31,908 nucleotides of DNA from CG1-02-35-72 sp964564475 (GCA_964564475.1 CAZMBM010000008.1:1-31908); one strand, 5' to 3'; shown: positions 7,445 through 16,043, counted from the first letter of the stretch. Made by a program: numbers and translations. Notes: a model not told the origin generated them from the letters alone.

Positions 7445-8086
7445 CTAATTTTTATCTTCAAGCATGGGAACAAAAACAAAATCGCCCAATATTTCTTTAG
7501 AAAAAACCTTATCTCCGGTACGTGTAATCAAAGTCATTTTCTGAGTTTTATCGCCAACAGGAATAACTAGCCTACCCCCTATTTTTAATTGATTTAACAA
7601 AGCCTTAGGTACATAAGGAGCCCCTGCTGTAACAACAATTCCGTCAAATGGGGCAAAATCCGGCAAACCCAAATAACCGTCGCCAAAACACATGGTTTTG
7701 GGTCTGTAACCTAGTTTAGGTAAAAAAAGTGATGTTGATTTGAACAATTCTTTTTGACGCTCTACTGTATAAACTTTGGCTTTTAATTCCAACAAAACGG
7801 CCGTTTGATAACCGGAACCTGTGCCTATTTCAAGAATCTTGTCTTTAGGTTTTACTTGTAATTGTTCCGTTTGAAAAGCAACTGTATAAGGCTGTGAAAT
7901 AGTTTGATTGGCCCCAATAGGAAAGGCCTTATCTTGATAAGCAAAAGCATCAAAACTTGAGTTCATAAAAAGGTGACGTGGAATTTTAGCAATAGCTTTT
8001 AAAACAGATGCATTGCTTATTCCCTTGGCAATTAGAGTCTTTATTAACTGATTTCTAAGACCTTGATGTTTGAGTGTATCTTTCAA
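7445..8086 (-). CDS. pcm: Protein-L-isoaspartate O-methyltransferase
   Basis: The 213-residue protein is a class I SAM-dependent methyltransferase of the PCMT family. The SAM-binding loop is KILEIGTGSGYQTAVL. Preceding family motifs are IPRHLFM and the stretch QTISQPYTVAFQTEQL, the equivalent of the QTIS-P--VA motif around the isoaspartyl site. The post-motif FDGIVVTAGAPYVPKALLNQL and GGRLVIPVG are also typical. The enzyme methylates isoaspartyl residues in damaged proteins in the cytosol and starts their repair. It converges on the cold-shock gene and diverges from the Gfo/Idh gene. Length is normal. No partner gene such as surE lies nearby. Confidence 0.93.
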   Translation of the reverse strand: MKDTLKHQGLRNQLIKTLIAKGISNASVLKAIAKIPRHLFMNSSFDAFAYQDKAFPIGANQTISQPYTVAFQTEQLQVKPKDKILEIGTGSGYQTAVLLELKAKVYTVERQKELFKSTSLFLPKLGYRPKTMCFGDGYLGLPDFAPFDGIVVTAGAPYVPKALLNQLKIGGRLVIPVGDKTQKMTLITRTGDKVFSKEILGDFVFVPMLEDKN

Positions 8087-8138
8087 CGTGAACTAAAATT
8101 TGAGCTCTTAAAAGTAGCAAAATCTCCCCAAAGATTGC

Positions 8139-8146
8139 TATTTTTG
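8139..8146 (+). promoter_or_regulatory. -7 promoter motif for the Gfo/Idh - hbd transcript
   Basis: TATTTTTG matches TAnnTTTG and ends 15 nt before the ATG at 8162, predicting a very short leader. It supports the start at 8162 over an upstream in-frame ATG at 8063 that would lie before the promoter and overlap pcm. Confidence 0.45.
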
Positions 8147-8161
8147 CATAAAACAAATACT

Positions 8162-9121
8162 ATGCTAAAAGTAGGTGTACTTGGCGCAGGCCATTTAGGT
8201 AAAATCCATTTAAAACTTCTCAAACAATCATCAAAATATCACCTTGTCGGTTTTTTCGATCCCGATAAAGATAATGCACAGAGTGTTTCTGAAGAATTTG
8301 GTTATAAATACTTTAATAGTATTTCCGATTTAATTGCCGCTGTTGATGTCGTCGATATTGTAACCCCCACGCTGTCGCATTACGATTGTGCCGTAGAAGC
8401 TATTAATGCCGGCAAGTATATTTTTGTTGAAAAACCTATCACCACAACTGTTGCCGAAGCCCAATCTTTAAAAAATTTAATAAAAGAAAAAGGTCTAAAA
8501 GGTCAGGTAGGACATGTCGAGCGCTTCAATCCGGCTTTTAAAGCTGTTAAAGAAAGTATAAAAAACCCTATGTTTATAGAAAGTCATCGTTTGTCCGAAT
8601 TTAACCCTCGTGGCACCGACGTACCTGTGGTTTTAGATTTGATGATTCACGACATCGATATCATTTTAAGTGTGGTTAAAAGCGATGTTAAACATATCAG
8701 CGCAAGCGGCGTAGCCGTTATTAGCGACACTCCCGATATTGCCAATGCCCGATTAGAATTTGACAATGGCTGTGTGGCCAACTTAACCGCCAGTCGTATC
8801 TCCTTAAAAAATATGCGTAAAATGCGCTTTTTTCAAAAGGACGCTTATATTTCGGTCGATTTTCTCACCAAGAAAAGCGAAATCGTCAAAATGCAGGACG
8901 TGCCCGAAAACCCTGACGAGTTTGCCATGATTTTACAAAATGCCGAAGGCAATAAAAAACAGATTTATTTTGAAAATCCGACGATAGAAGAAAATAATGC
9001 CATTTTAGATGAACTAGAAACTTTTGCTATGGCTATAAAAAATAACACCATACCAATAGTCCCTTTTAGGGATGGCGTCAAAGCACTTGAAATAGCACAA
9101 AAAATAATTGATAATTTTTAA
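8162..9121 (+). CDS. Gfo/Idh/MocA-family oxidoreductase
   Basis: The 319-residue protein starts directly with a Rossmann motif, KVGVLGAGHLGKIH (residues 3-16), and has the family EKP motif (FVEKPITTT) with its catalytic lysine. The stretch VGHVERFNPA is reminiscent of UDP-sugar 3-dehydrogenases of the GnnA type. These enzymes oxidise or reduce sugars or sugar nucleotides with NAD(P). A longer reading from 8063 is rejected because the first 33 residues precede the Rossmann fold, overlap pcm and lie upstream of the promoter motif. The hbd gene follows after 9 nt, so the two are co-transcribed. The substrate is not known; a sugar-nucleotide substrate is only suggested by the motif. Confidence 0.85.
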   Translation: MLKVGVLGAGHLGKIHLKLLKQSSKYHLVGFFDPDKDNAQSVSEEFGYKYFNSISDLIAAVDVVDIVTPTLSHYDCAVEAINAGKYIFVEKPITTTVAEAQSLKNLIKEKGLKGQVGHVERFNPAFKAVKESIKNPMFIESHRLSEFNPRGTDVPVVLDLMIHDIDIILSVVKSDVKHISASGVAVISDTPDIANARLEFDNGCVANLTASRISLKNMRKMRFFQKDAYISVDFLTKKSEIVKMQDVPENPDEFAMILQNAEGNKKQIYFENPTIEENNAILDELETFAMAIKNNTIPIVPFRDGVKALEIAQKIIDNF

Positions 9122-9130
9122 AAAATTTAA

Positions 9131-10018
9131 ATGAAAAATATAGCAGTCATTGGAGCGGGTACCATGGGTAATGGCATAGCTCACATATTTGCACAATTTG
9201 GTTACACCGTTAACCTTATAGATATCAGTCAAGAAGCTCTTGATAAAGGCATGGCCACTATTACAAAAAATTTAGACCGTATGCTGGCCAAACAACGCAT
9301 ATCTGAAATACAAAAAGCCGATACTTTAAATAATATCAGCACTTTTACCGATGTGAAATCGGGTATTGTAAACGTTGACTTGGTTGTTGAAGCCGCTACA
9401 GAAAACATCGGCCTTAAACTCGAAATTTTTAAAGACTTAGATGCTGTTTGCGATGCTAATACTATTCTAGCCAGTAACACCTCCTCTATTTCAATCACAA
9501 AAATTGCAGCTGTTACAAAACGCCCCGATAAGGTTATAGGGATGCATTTTATGAATCCGGTACCGATTATGAAATTGGTCGAAATAATTCGCGGTTATTC
9601 TACTTCAAACGATGTAACCACTAGCATAATGACCCTGTCTAAAAAGCTGGGAAAGATGCCTGTAGAAGTGAATGACTATCCCGGATTTATTGCCAACCGT
9701 ATTCTAATGCCTATGTTAAACGAAGCTTTTTATGCGCTTTACGAAGGTGTGGCCGGTGTTTATGAAATTGATACCGTTATGAAACTGGGTATGGCACATC
9801 CTATGGGACCGCTTCAGTTAGCCGATTTTATTGGTCTTGATGTGTGTTTGTCTATATTAAATGTACTTTACGAGGGTTTTGGAAACCCTAAATACGCGCC
9901 CTGTCCCCTTCTTGTAAATATGGTTACAGCCGGAAAAACAGGCGTTAAAGCAGGCGAAGGTTTTTACGATTATTCGGAAAATAAAAAAGCCGAAAAAATT
10001 GCCCAACAGTTTGTTTAA
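9131..10018 (+). CDS. hbd: 3-hydroxybutyryl-CoA dehydrogenase
   Basis: The 295-residue protein has an N-terminal NAD-binding motif, IAVIGAGTMGNGIAHIFA, the acidic residue for NAD(H) in NLIDIS, the middle motif ASNTSSISIT, and the catalytic region IGMHFMNPVPIMKLVEII with the active-site His and its partner asparagine downstream. NDYPGFIANRILMPMLNEA and the C-terminal HPMGPLQLADFIGLD complete the family. It interconverts 3-hydroxybutyryl-CoA and acetoacetyl-CoA, in fatty-acid oxidation or butyrate metabolism, in the cytosol. Length is that of the single-domain enzymes (about 280-300 residues). The last bases overlap the possible start of the next gene. Confidence 0.92.
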   Translation: MKNIAVIGAGTMGNGIAHIFAQFGYTVNLIDISQEALDKGMATITKNLDRMLAKQRISEIQKADTLNNISTFTDVKSGIVNVDLVVEAATENIGLKLEIFKDLDAVCDANTILASNTSSISITKIAAVTKRPDKVIGMHFMNPVPIMKLVEIIRGYSTSNDVTTSIMTLSKKLGKMPVEVNDYPGFIANRILMPMLNEAFYALYEGVAGVYEIDTVMKLGMAHPMGPLQLADFIGLDVCLSILNVLYEGFGNPKYAPCPLLVNMVTAGKTGVKAGEGFYDYSENKKAEKIAQQFV

Positions 10019-10643
10019 AATTGGCTTACTGTTGTTTACAGCATTTTTCTGTTTTAATACATCCAATATTAAAGCACAAAGTGCATTCAAGCCTACAAGA
10101 ATAGGTTTTATGTACGGTTATGGAGAACAAAGTGGGTTTTTACTAAAAAATAAAGATTATAGTTACAGTAGCAATACGGTTAAATTACAGTTATTTTACC
10201 CTCTCAAGTCTGGAAAACTCAGTATTGATTTACTGATAGAGCCCACCATAGGTTTTGCCAAACACCAACTCTTAAATTTTTATTTTATAGAGCCTGATGA
10301 ACCCGACTATCTTGCCAAACGTGCAGAATTTACACAAAGTAAACTCTTAACAGAATATATTTTAAGCAACAAATTACTTTTGCATTATAAAGTTTATAAA
10401 TCAAATAGTGTTTATGTTCTGGCAGGAATCGGTCCTATGCTGATAAGCAAACGCACAGAACGTTTGGCCAAGGGGCTCGCTTTTTCAGAAACAGTTGGAC
10501 TGGGCCTCAGTCTAAAAATCGGTAAAAATATTTATTTTGATATAAGAGGTATCTTAAGGCATTTATCTAATGCCGAGTTAAAAAAACCAAATAGCGGTAT
10601 AAATATTGTAAGTTTTGAAAGCGGACTAAATGTTAAACTATAA
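9999..10643 (+). CDS. PagL-like acyloxyacyl hydrolase / outer-membrane barrel
   Basis: The protein has up to 214 residues, with a signal peptide (IGLLLFTAFFCF to NIKAQS) and alternating beta strands ending in LNVKL, consistent with a small outer-membrane barrel. The C-terminal RHLSNAELKKPNSGIN fits the lipid A 3-O-deacylase (PagL) signature His-x-Ser-Asn-Ala; PagL removes the 3-linked acyl chain of lipid A. The acidic member of the PagL triad should sit 12 residues after the Ser, but an Asn is found there. No ATG exists; the start must be TTG at 9999, overlapping hbd by 20 nt, or TTG at 10011. The signal peptide favours either of these. Family call moderate, activity uncertain. Confidence 0.7.
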   Translation: MPNSLFKIGLLLFTAFFCFNTSNIKAQSAFKPTRIGFMYGYGEQSGFLLKNKDYSYSSNTVKLQLFYPLKSGKLSIDLLIEPTIGFAKHQLLNFYFIEPDEPDYLAKRAEFTQSKLLTEYILSNKLLLHYKVYKSNSVYVLAGIGPMLISKRTERLAKGLAFSETVGLGLSLKIGKNIYFDIRGILRHLSNAELKKPNSGINIVSFESGLNVKL

Positions 10644-10649
10644 CTATCA

Positions 10650-11030
10650 TTATAGCCAACGCAAGAAATAATTCATCATTTTGGCCTTCAACTCTATATT
10701 TAACTTATTAAAAGTTGCCATTTCTTCACTCAGTAAAATCTGATTTTGGTGGTGTTTCCTGTCAACAATATCAAAATCGGATAAATTATCTAAAAGGTTC
10801 TTTTTAAATTTAATACGGTGTTTTAACTTGCTAATAGCCTGCCGCTCTTTGGCTATTTTATTCTGAAACTTTTCGAGGGGAATCATAGCGTCATGACCTA
10901 AATTTCTGATTGAAATTTCTTCTAATTTTTTTTCAAAGAAATCTAATTCTTGCTTATTAAATTTAAGTTCTCTCAACCATACGTCTAAATTAAATTTTAA
11001 ATCACCTAAATGCAACAGTTTAGTCTCCAT
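10650..11030 (-). CDS. Hypothetical coiled-coil protein
   Basis: The product is 126 residues, has no signal peptide, and is rich in Lys and Glu. Residues about 20-60 and 65-115 have heptad-like spacing of Leu/Ile/Phe (ELDFFEKKLEEISIRNLG, KERQAISKLKHRIKFKKNLLDNL), suggesting a two-helix cytosolic coiled coil. I do not recognise the family. It converges with the PagL-like gene, which ends 6 nt away, and precedes the exporter operon in the same direction, but 161 nt and a terminator-like hairpin separate them, so it is probably transcribed alone. Confidence 0.6.
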   Translation of the reverse strand: METKLLHLGDLKFNLDVWLRELKFNKQELDFFEKKLEEISIRNLGHDAMIPLEKFQNKIAKERQAISKLKHRIKFKKNLLDNLSDFDIVDRKHHQNQILLSEEMATFNKLNIELKAKMMNYFLRWL

Positions 11031-11135
11031 AATTTTAAAGTTTTAAATTTACCGTATAAAGTTACTTAAAATTCACCTAATTTAATACTGATTTATATCA
11101 GAATTTTAAAATATTTAGATTTAATTAACGAAAAT

Positions 11136-11167
11136 AAAAAAAGACGCTTTCTAAAGCACCTTTTTTT
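11136..11167 (-). terminator. Terminator-like hairpin after the exporter operon
   Basis: Read on the minus strand, A7-G pairs with C-T7 around an inner stem GCTT / AAGC with loop TAGA; two mismatched base pairs separate the inner and outer stems. The T run follows on the minus strand, and the A tract means it could also work on the plus strand. It lies 24 nt past the stop of the membrane-fusion protein gene. Confidence 0.6.
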
Positions 11168-11191
11168 ATTCAAAACTTTTGCAGGTATTAA

Positions 11192-12328
11192 CTATCTGCG
11201 GCCCCTACCGCCACGACGTGATTTTTCATCATCTTTTTTTGTTTTATTCCAAACTTTAATCTCATCTTTAAGACTTATACCTTCAAGAACTTCAACATTT
11301 ATACCGTCAGATAGTCCCAATTTCAAATCGCGTCTTTCAAATTTTTGGTCACCTACTTTGACCTCAACATACGGCTCTTCTGTTTTCTTGTCAAATCGCA
11401 ATAATGATTCTTTAATAGCCAACACACTGTCTCTTCTTTCTAAAACTATAGAGGCATTGGCGCTATAACCCGCTCTTATAAAATAGTTACTGTCCAGTTT
11501 AATATCAGCTTTTATTTTAAACTGTACAGCGCCGTTTTCTTCAGTTCCTTTTGGGGCTATAAAATTGAGTTTGGCCTTAAACTCTTTACCGTCAATAGCA
11601 CCTAAAGAAACGTTTAAAATAGTGCCTTTTTTAAGTTTCCCTACCTCAGCTTCATCTACCTTTCCTTCAAAAATCATTTTAGACAAGTCGGCTATAGAAG
11701 CTATGGTTGTTCCGGCATTAAAACTATTACTTTGAATGACTTGATCACCTTCTTTAATGGGGATTTCTAAAATAGTTCCAGTCATCGTCGCTCTAATATT
11801 GGTATTGGCAACATTTCCTAAACCTGTAGTCGATCCTCTTTTTATGATATCTAAATCACCCTCGGCATTTATTAAGTCTTGCTGTGCCTGAAAATAGGCC
11901 AGTTCAAATTTTTCAAAATCGGCTTTAGAAATGACACCTTTTTCTAACAACCTTTTATTTCGTTTGTAAATAACCTCTGCGTTTTTGAGCTGAATCTTTA
12001 CATTCTCTACACGTCCTCTTGCACTATTCAACGCTTGAATATTAGGGACGACTCTTACGGTAGCAATCAAATCATTCTTTTTAACCTTAGAGCCTTCTTC
12101 TACATAAATATTTTCTAATATACCGGCTATTTGTGGTTTTACTAAAATTTCTTCTTCGGGGACTACTTTTCCTGTGGCAACAGCTTTGTTAACAATTGTC
12201 GCTTTAAAGGCTTTTTCTGTTGTATATTCTATGGGCGATTTAGAATTTTTCTTGGCAAACCATATCATAACGGTTAAAAATAAGATGCCGAAAATGCTCA
12301 ATAAAATAATTTTTAAAGTCTTGTTCAT
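11192..12328 (-). CDS. Periplasmic adaptor (MacA/RND-type membrane-fusion protein)
   Basis: The 378-residue protein has an N-terminal membrane anchor (KIILLSIFGILFLTVMIWFA), a lipoyl-like half motif (VKPQIAGILENIYVEEGSKVKKNDLIATV), an alpha hairpin at about 100-165 (NSARGRVENVKIQLKNAEVIYKRN, GVISKADFEKFELAY), the second lipoyl half (TGTILEIPIKEGDQV) and a barrel domain. Such adaptors join an inner-membrane ABC permease to an outer-membrane channel in tripartite exporters. It is the last gene of a four-gene operon and starts 11 nt after the upstream permease. The very end, KSRRGGRGRR, is an unusual strongly basic Arg/Gly tail. No outer-membrane TolC-like gene is in the operon, so a channel encoded elsewhere is presumed. 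Confidence 0.88.
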   Translation of the reverse strand: MNKTLKIILLSIFGILFLTVMIWFAKKNSKSPIEYTTEKAFKATIVNKAVATGKVVPEEEILVKPQIAGILENIYVEEGSKVKKNDLIATVRVVPNIQALNSARGRVENVKIQLKNAEVIYKRNKRLLEKGVISKADFEKFELAYFQAQQDLINAEGDLDIIKRGSTTGLGNVANTNIRATMTGTILEIPIKEGDQVIQSNSFNAGTTIASIADLSKMIFEGKVDEAEVGKLKKGTILNVSLGAIDGKEFKAKLNFIAPKGTEENGAVQFKIKADIKLDSNYFIRAGYSANASIVLERRDSVLAIKESLLRFDKKTEEPYVEVKVGDQKFERRDLKLGLSDGINVEVLEGISLKDEIKVWNKTKKDDEKSRRGGRGRR

Positions 12329-12339
12329 AGTTGTAATTT

Positions 12340-13581
12340 TTATTCTTCTCTTAATGCTTCTATTGGTTTTATACTAACAGCGCGTTGCGCCGGAATTAAT
12401 CCTATCAAAGTGCCTAACACAACAAGGGTTGCAAAGGCAATCATAATCACAGGGATATTAACAGTAGGGTTTGTTAAAGTTGAATCGGGGCCATGTCCGA
12501 AGAGGGTATCTACCAAAATCAACACCAGCCCACCTATAATAATGCCCAACATACCGGCTGTTATGGTTAAAAACACTGATTCTAATATCACCTGACGTTT
12601 AATTTCCATAGGCACAGCGCCAAGGGCACGACGAATACCAATTTCTTTTGTACGTTCTTTTACCGTAATTAACAATATATTACCTATGGCAAAAACACCT
12701 GCAATTAAGGTTGCTATACCCACAAACCAGGTTAAAAATTGCATGCCGATAAAAAATCCGCTTACTTTGGCAAACATATCTCCTAAATTAAAACTGCCAA
12801 AGGCGCGTTTGTCTTCGGGATGTATTTTATGCATATTACGAAGCAACAGTTTGACATCTATTTCCATTTGCTTAATGTCATAATCCGGTTTACCGGTAAT
12901 CATCATCCAACCAATTTTATTACCCTGATTGTATATTTGTTGAAATGTGCTAAAAGGTATATGAAAATCGTCATTGCCAATTTGAATGGTTGGATTCTTT
13001 CTAAATACACCTATTACTTTATAATTTATGTTGTTTATTTTTACCAATTGACCTATAGGGTATTCGTCTTTGTCAAATAATTGTTTATAAACATCCTCTT
13101 CTACGACGCATACTTTACGCTTGTATTTAATATCATTTTCATTTATAAAACGCCCCCAAACCATATCCTTTTTTTGAACTTTATTGAGTTCAGGATAATC
13201 GCCTGATACTTGGAAAGTACCCGATTGGAAATTTCTTATAACCAAACTTTGTGTTTGATTGCGCGGAACCACTAAAGAAACTCCTTTTATTTCTTGACGA
13301 ATAGCCGTTACATCTTCGGTTGTAAGCCTAACCCTACGTCCTTTTTGAAAGCCTTTAAAAGGCTTGCTTGTAGATTGCGCCCATACGAAGACACTGTTAG
13401 TAGCAAAATCACCAAAAAGTTTACTGAAATTATTATTCATACCACGCGCGGCGCCTAATAATACAACCAATAAAAAGATACCCCAGGTAACGCCAATAAT
13501 TGTTATAGCCGTTCTGAGCTTATTTTTACGAATGCTTCCGTAAATTTCTTGCCATGTATCTATGTCAAATAAAAACTTCAT
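12340..13581 (-). CDS. ABC transporter permease, MacB type (second of two)
   Basis: The 413-residue protein has one transmembrane segment near the N-terminus (KLRTAITIIGVTWGIFLLVVLLGA), a periplasmic MacB-core domain (about 60-270) and three C-terminal segments in the FtsX-like domain (GIATLIAGVFAIGNILLITV, SVFLTITAGMLGIIIGGLVLIL, VIMIAFATLVVLGTLIGLIP). The region after the third segment contains KERTKEIGIRRALGA, which is the coupling-helix motif contacting the ATPase. It is paralogous to the upstream permease: both share a SKPFKGxQxGR stretch after the first membrane segment. The 1-nt gap to that gene indicates co-translation. Together they likely form a heterodimer that drives periplasmic export of a drug, peptide or lipid. 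Substrate unknown. Confidence 0.9.
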   Translation of the reverse strand: MKFLFDIDTWQEIYGSIRKNKLRTAITIIGVTWGIFLLVVLLGAARGMNNNFSKLFGDFATNSVFVWAQSTSKPFKGFQKGRRVRLTTEDVTAIRQEIKGVSLVVPRNQTQSLVIRNFQSGTFQVSGDYPELNKVQKKDMVWGRFINENDIKYKRKVCVVEEDVYKQLFDKDEYPIGQLVKINNINYKVIGVFRKNPTIQIGNDDFHIPFSTFQQIYNQGNKIGWMMITGKPDYDIKQMEIDVKLLLRNMHKIHPEDKRAFGSFNLGDMFAKVSGFFIGMQFLTWFVGIATLIAGVFAIGNILLITVKERTKEIGIRRALGAVPMEIKRQVILESVFLTITAGMLGIIIGGLVLILVDTLFGHGPDSTLTNPTVNIPVIMIAFATLVVLGTLIGLIPAQRAVSIKPIEALREE

Positions 13582-13582
13582 A

Positions 13583-14812
13583 TTATTCGTCTCTTAAGGC
13601 TACAATAGGTCTAATTCTGGCAGCGCGTTTAGCGGGTAAATAGCCGGCCATAATACCCGATAATATCAACACAACAGTAGCACCAATAACAACTCCTGTA
13701 TCAACAGTAGGATTAATTATAAAATATTTTTCGAGGCTGTCGCCTATTAATTTTAAAATACCTGTCCCCAGTAATAAACCAAAATAGCCGGCCAAAGTTG
13801 TTATAAAAACCGATTCTTGCAAAATCATTCCTATAATAGATTTTGGCGACGCCCCCAGGGCTTTTCTAACACCCAATTCTTTAGTGCGCTCATTAACTAT
13901 ATAAACCATAATATTACTGATACCAATAATGCCCGCAACCAAAGTTCCGGCACCTATAAATAAGATTATAAAGTTTAGAACGAGCATAAATGCTCTAACA
14001 TTTTTAGTAGCTTCGGCCATATTTCTAACCCGTAAACCACTTTGATCTCTAGGGGCAATTAATAGTTTTTCTTTTAAGACTTTCGACAAGGTATTGCCAA
14101 AGATAATGGCCTTAGAAATACTCATTTTAGGGTCAAACGTCAAGTTTATTTGGTCTATATAATCGTTATTGCCATAAATCTGTTGGGCAGTAGTCACAGG
14201 CATATAAATTAATCGTTCTTCGTTATCACCCCCTTCATCAGAAAAAATACCTATAATTTTATATGACAATCCACTTACATTCAGATACTTACCTAAAGCA
14301 TTTCTGTCACCAAACAAATCCTCTTTTACCAGCCGACCAATGACCAGTACCTTAGATTTTTTCTTTAAGTCAAGTAGATTTATATAGCGCCCTTCATCAA
14401 TAATGGTTTTTTCTAAAAATTGATGGTCGGGGTGTACAGCCCGCAATGAATAACTCGCCTGCTCATTTTTATAAGATACCTGTACATTTTTATAAATACG
14501 GGCCGTTATGTATTCTACTTCATTGCCGTATTCATCTTTAATAAAATCGTAATTTTCGTTTTTAAATTGAATTTTACGTCCTGTCTGCATGCCCTTAAAG
14601 GGCTTTGAAGTACGTCCTGACCTTATAAAAATAGAATTTTGAGCGTCATCTACAAACGATTTCTCAAAAGAATGTTTTAGGCCGTTACCTATGCCGAATA
14701 ACAATGTAAAAAGTAAAATAGCAAACGAAATAGTAAAACCCGACAGTAAAGTACGTAATTTGTTTTTACCTAGGTTCTGAAATATTTCGCGCCAAAGATC
14801 AATATCAAACAT
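13583..14812 (-). CDS. ABC transporter permease, MacB type (first of two)
   Basis: The protein has 409 residues and the MacB layout: an N-terminal membrane segment (KLRTLLSGFTISFAILLFTLLFGI), a periplasmic domain, and three C-terminal segments with NERTKELGVRKALGASP as the coupling motif. It pairs with the following gene, to which it is clearly related over the full length. Unlike MacB of proteobacteria, the ATPase is not fused but encoded by the upstream gene 14 nt away. This split arrangement with two different permeases also recalls LolCDE, but the presence of a membrane-fusion protein favours an exporter of the MacAB kind. Confidence 0.9.
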   Translation of the reverse strand: MFDIDLWREIFQNLGKNKLRTLLSGFTISFAILLFTLLFGIGNGLKHSFEKSFVDDAQNSIFIRSGRTSKPFKGMQTGRKIQFKNENYDFIKDEYGNEVEYITARIYKNVQVSYKNEQASYSLRAVHPDHQFLEKTIIDEGRYINLLDLKKKSKVLVIGRLVKEDLFGDRNALGKYLNVSGLSYKIIGIFSDEGGDNEERLIYMPVTTAQQIYGNNDYIDQINLTFDPKMSISKAIIFGNTLSKVLKEKLLIAPRDQSGLRVRNMAEATKNVRAFMLVLNFIILFIGAGTLVAGIIGISNIMVYIVNERTKELGVRKALGASPKSIIGMILQESVFITTLAGYFGLLLGTGILKLIGDSLEKYFIINPTVDTGVVIGATVVLILSGIMAGYLPAKRAARIRPIVALRDE

Positions 14813-14826
14813 TGCTTCTTAATTTT

Positions 14827-15516
14827 TTATAGATGGGTCCTGGTTGGTACTTCGTCTTTAATAATTAATCCGTCTTTTAAACGAATAATTCGTCCCGTCT
14901 TTTCGGCAATATCTTCTTCGTGAGTGACAACAATTATAGTCATCCCCTCGTCATTAATGCCTTGTAAAATATCCATAACAGCCCCCGAAGTTGTTGAATC
15001 TAAGGCACCCGTAGGCTCATCGGCCAAAATAACTTTGGGCTGTGCTACCAAAGCACGGGCAATGGCCACACGTTGTTTTTGTCCCCCCGACATTTCACTG
15101 GGTAAGTGTTTTGCCCAAGGCCCTAGCTCAACTTTTTCTAAATAGTCCATGGCTATTTTCTGGCGTTCTTTTCTATTTACACCCTTGTAATATAAAGGCA
15201 ATGCCACATTTTCTAAAGCACTTTTGTAATTTATAAGGTTGAATGATTGAAATACAAAACCTAAAAATTTATTTCTAAGTACTGCCGCTTTCTTTTCGTT
15301 TAATTTTTCAATACGCTGACCATTTAAAAAGTAATCACCTATATCGTGCGTGTCTAACAAACCAATAATATTTAAAAGTGTTGATTTTCCCGACCCTGAA
15401 GAACCCATAATAGAAACAAATTCTCCTTCTTTTATATGCAAATCTATACCCTTTAAAACATGTAAAGAATCATTCCCTATAGGATAAGATTTGTGTAAAT
15501 TATGTAGTTTAATCAT
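14827..15516 (-). CDS. ABC transporter ATP-binding protein (LolD/MacB type)
   Basis: The 229-residue ATPase has Walker A SIMGSSGSGKST (35-46), the signature MSGGQKQRVAIARAL, Walker B KVILADEPTGALD and the switch histidine VTHEED. The stretch after Walker A (LLNIIGLLDTHDIGDYFLNGQ) and the split from the permeases are usual for the LolD/MacB subfamily. It powers the two permeases encoded next. It is the first gene of the operon; the divergent DCC-family gene starts 96 nt away. A possible minus-strand -7 element, TATTTTCG at 15535-15542, has one mismatch to TAnnTTTG. Confidence 0.93.
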   Translation of the reverse strand: MIKLHNLHKSYPIGNDSLHVLKGIDLHIKEGEFVSIMGSSGSGKSTLLNIIGLLDTHDIGDYFLNGQRIEKLNEKKAAVLRNKFLGFVFQSFNLINYKSALENVALPLYYKGVNRKERQKIAMDYLEKVELGPWAKHLPSEMSGGQKQRVAIARALVAQPKVILADEPTGALDSTTSGAVMDILQGINDEGMTIIVVTHEEDIAEKTGRIIRLKDGLIIKDEVPTRTHL

Positions 15517-15612
15517 TAAATGATATTTTTATAGCGAAAATAGCCATTGCTTTAACGCCTGGCTCCTAATTATTTGTTAAAACAGGTGCCTAAATACACC
15601 TATTAAACTGTT

Positions 15613-16023
15613 ATGATTCATCTAAAAAATTCTTCTATCATCTTGTTCGACGGCGTGTGTAACCTGTGTAATGGTTCTGTACAGTTTGTCTTAAAACACG
15701 ATGCAAAAAAACATTTTTTATTTGCTTCACTCCAATCTGACGCCGCAACAAATATTTTGTTACAATTAAATCGAAAATCTTTTAAAAATTACGACAGTAT
15801 TATACTTGTAGAGAATGGAGAAGTTTTTATTAAATCTACGGCTGCATTGCGCATAGCCAAAAAACTTACGGGACTTATAAGTTTTTTTTATGTGTTTATT
15901 ATTGTGCCAAAACCGCTACGCGATCTTGTTTATGATTACATTGCCAAGAATCGTTACAAATGGTTTGGTAAGAAAAGTCAGTGTATGATTCCTGATAAAG
16001 AATCAGCCAAGCGGTTTTTATAA
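15613..16023 (+). CDS. DCC-family thiol-disulfide oxidoreductase-like protein
   Basis: The 136-residue protein opens with IILFDGVCNLCNGSVQFVLKHD, which contains the D-x3-C-x2-C motif of the DCC (DUF393) family. Family members are small thioredoxin-like proteins of largely unproven redox function. The hydrophobic stretch GLISFFYVFIIVPKPLRDLVYDYIAKNRY and a late Cys (KKSQCMIP) are also typical. No signal peptide is visible. It is divergently placed from the exporter operon and is followed by a possible promoter and the assembly gap, so its downstream context is unknown. Confidence 0.85.
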   Translation: MIHLKNSSIILFDGVCNLCNGSVQFVLKHDAKKHFLFASLQSDAATNILLQLNRKSFKNYDSIILVENGEVFIKSTAALRIAKKLTGLISFFYVFIIVPKPLRDLVYDYIAKNRYKWFGKKSQCMIPDKESAKRFL

Positions 16024-16043
16024 TTTTTTAAACCAATTTTTAC

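Noticed and set aside
15579..15591. 13-nt repeat AAAACAGGTGCCT, also at 19548-19560
   Set aside because: Several 13-nt matches are expected by chance in 32 kb of AT-rich DNA, and the flanks show no similarity.
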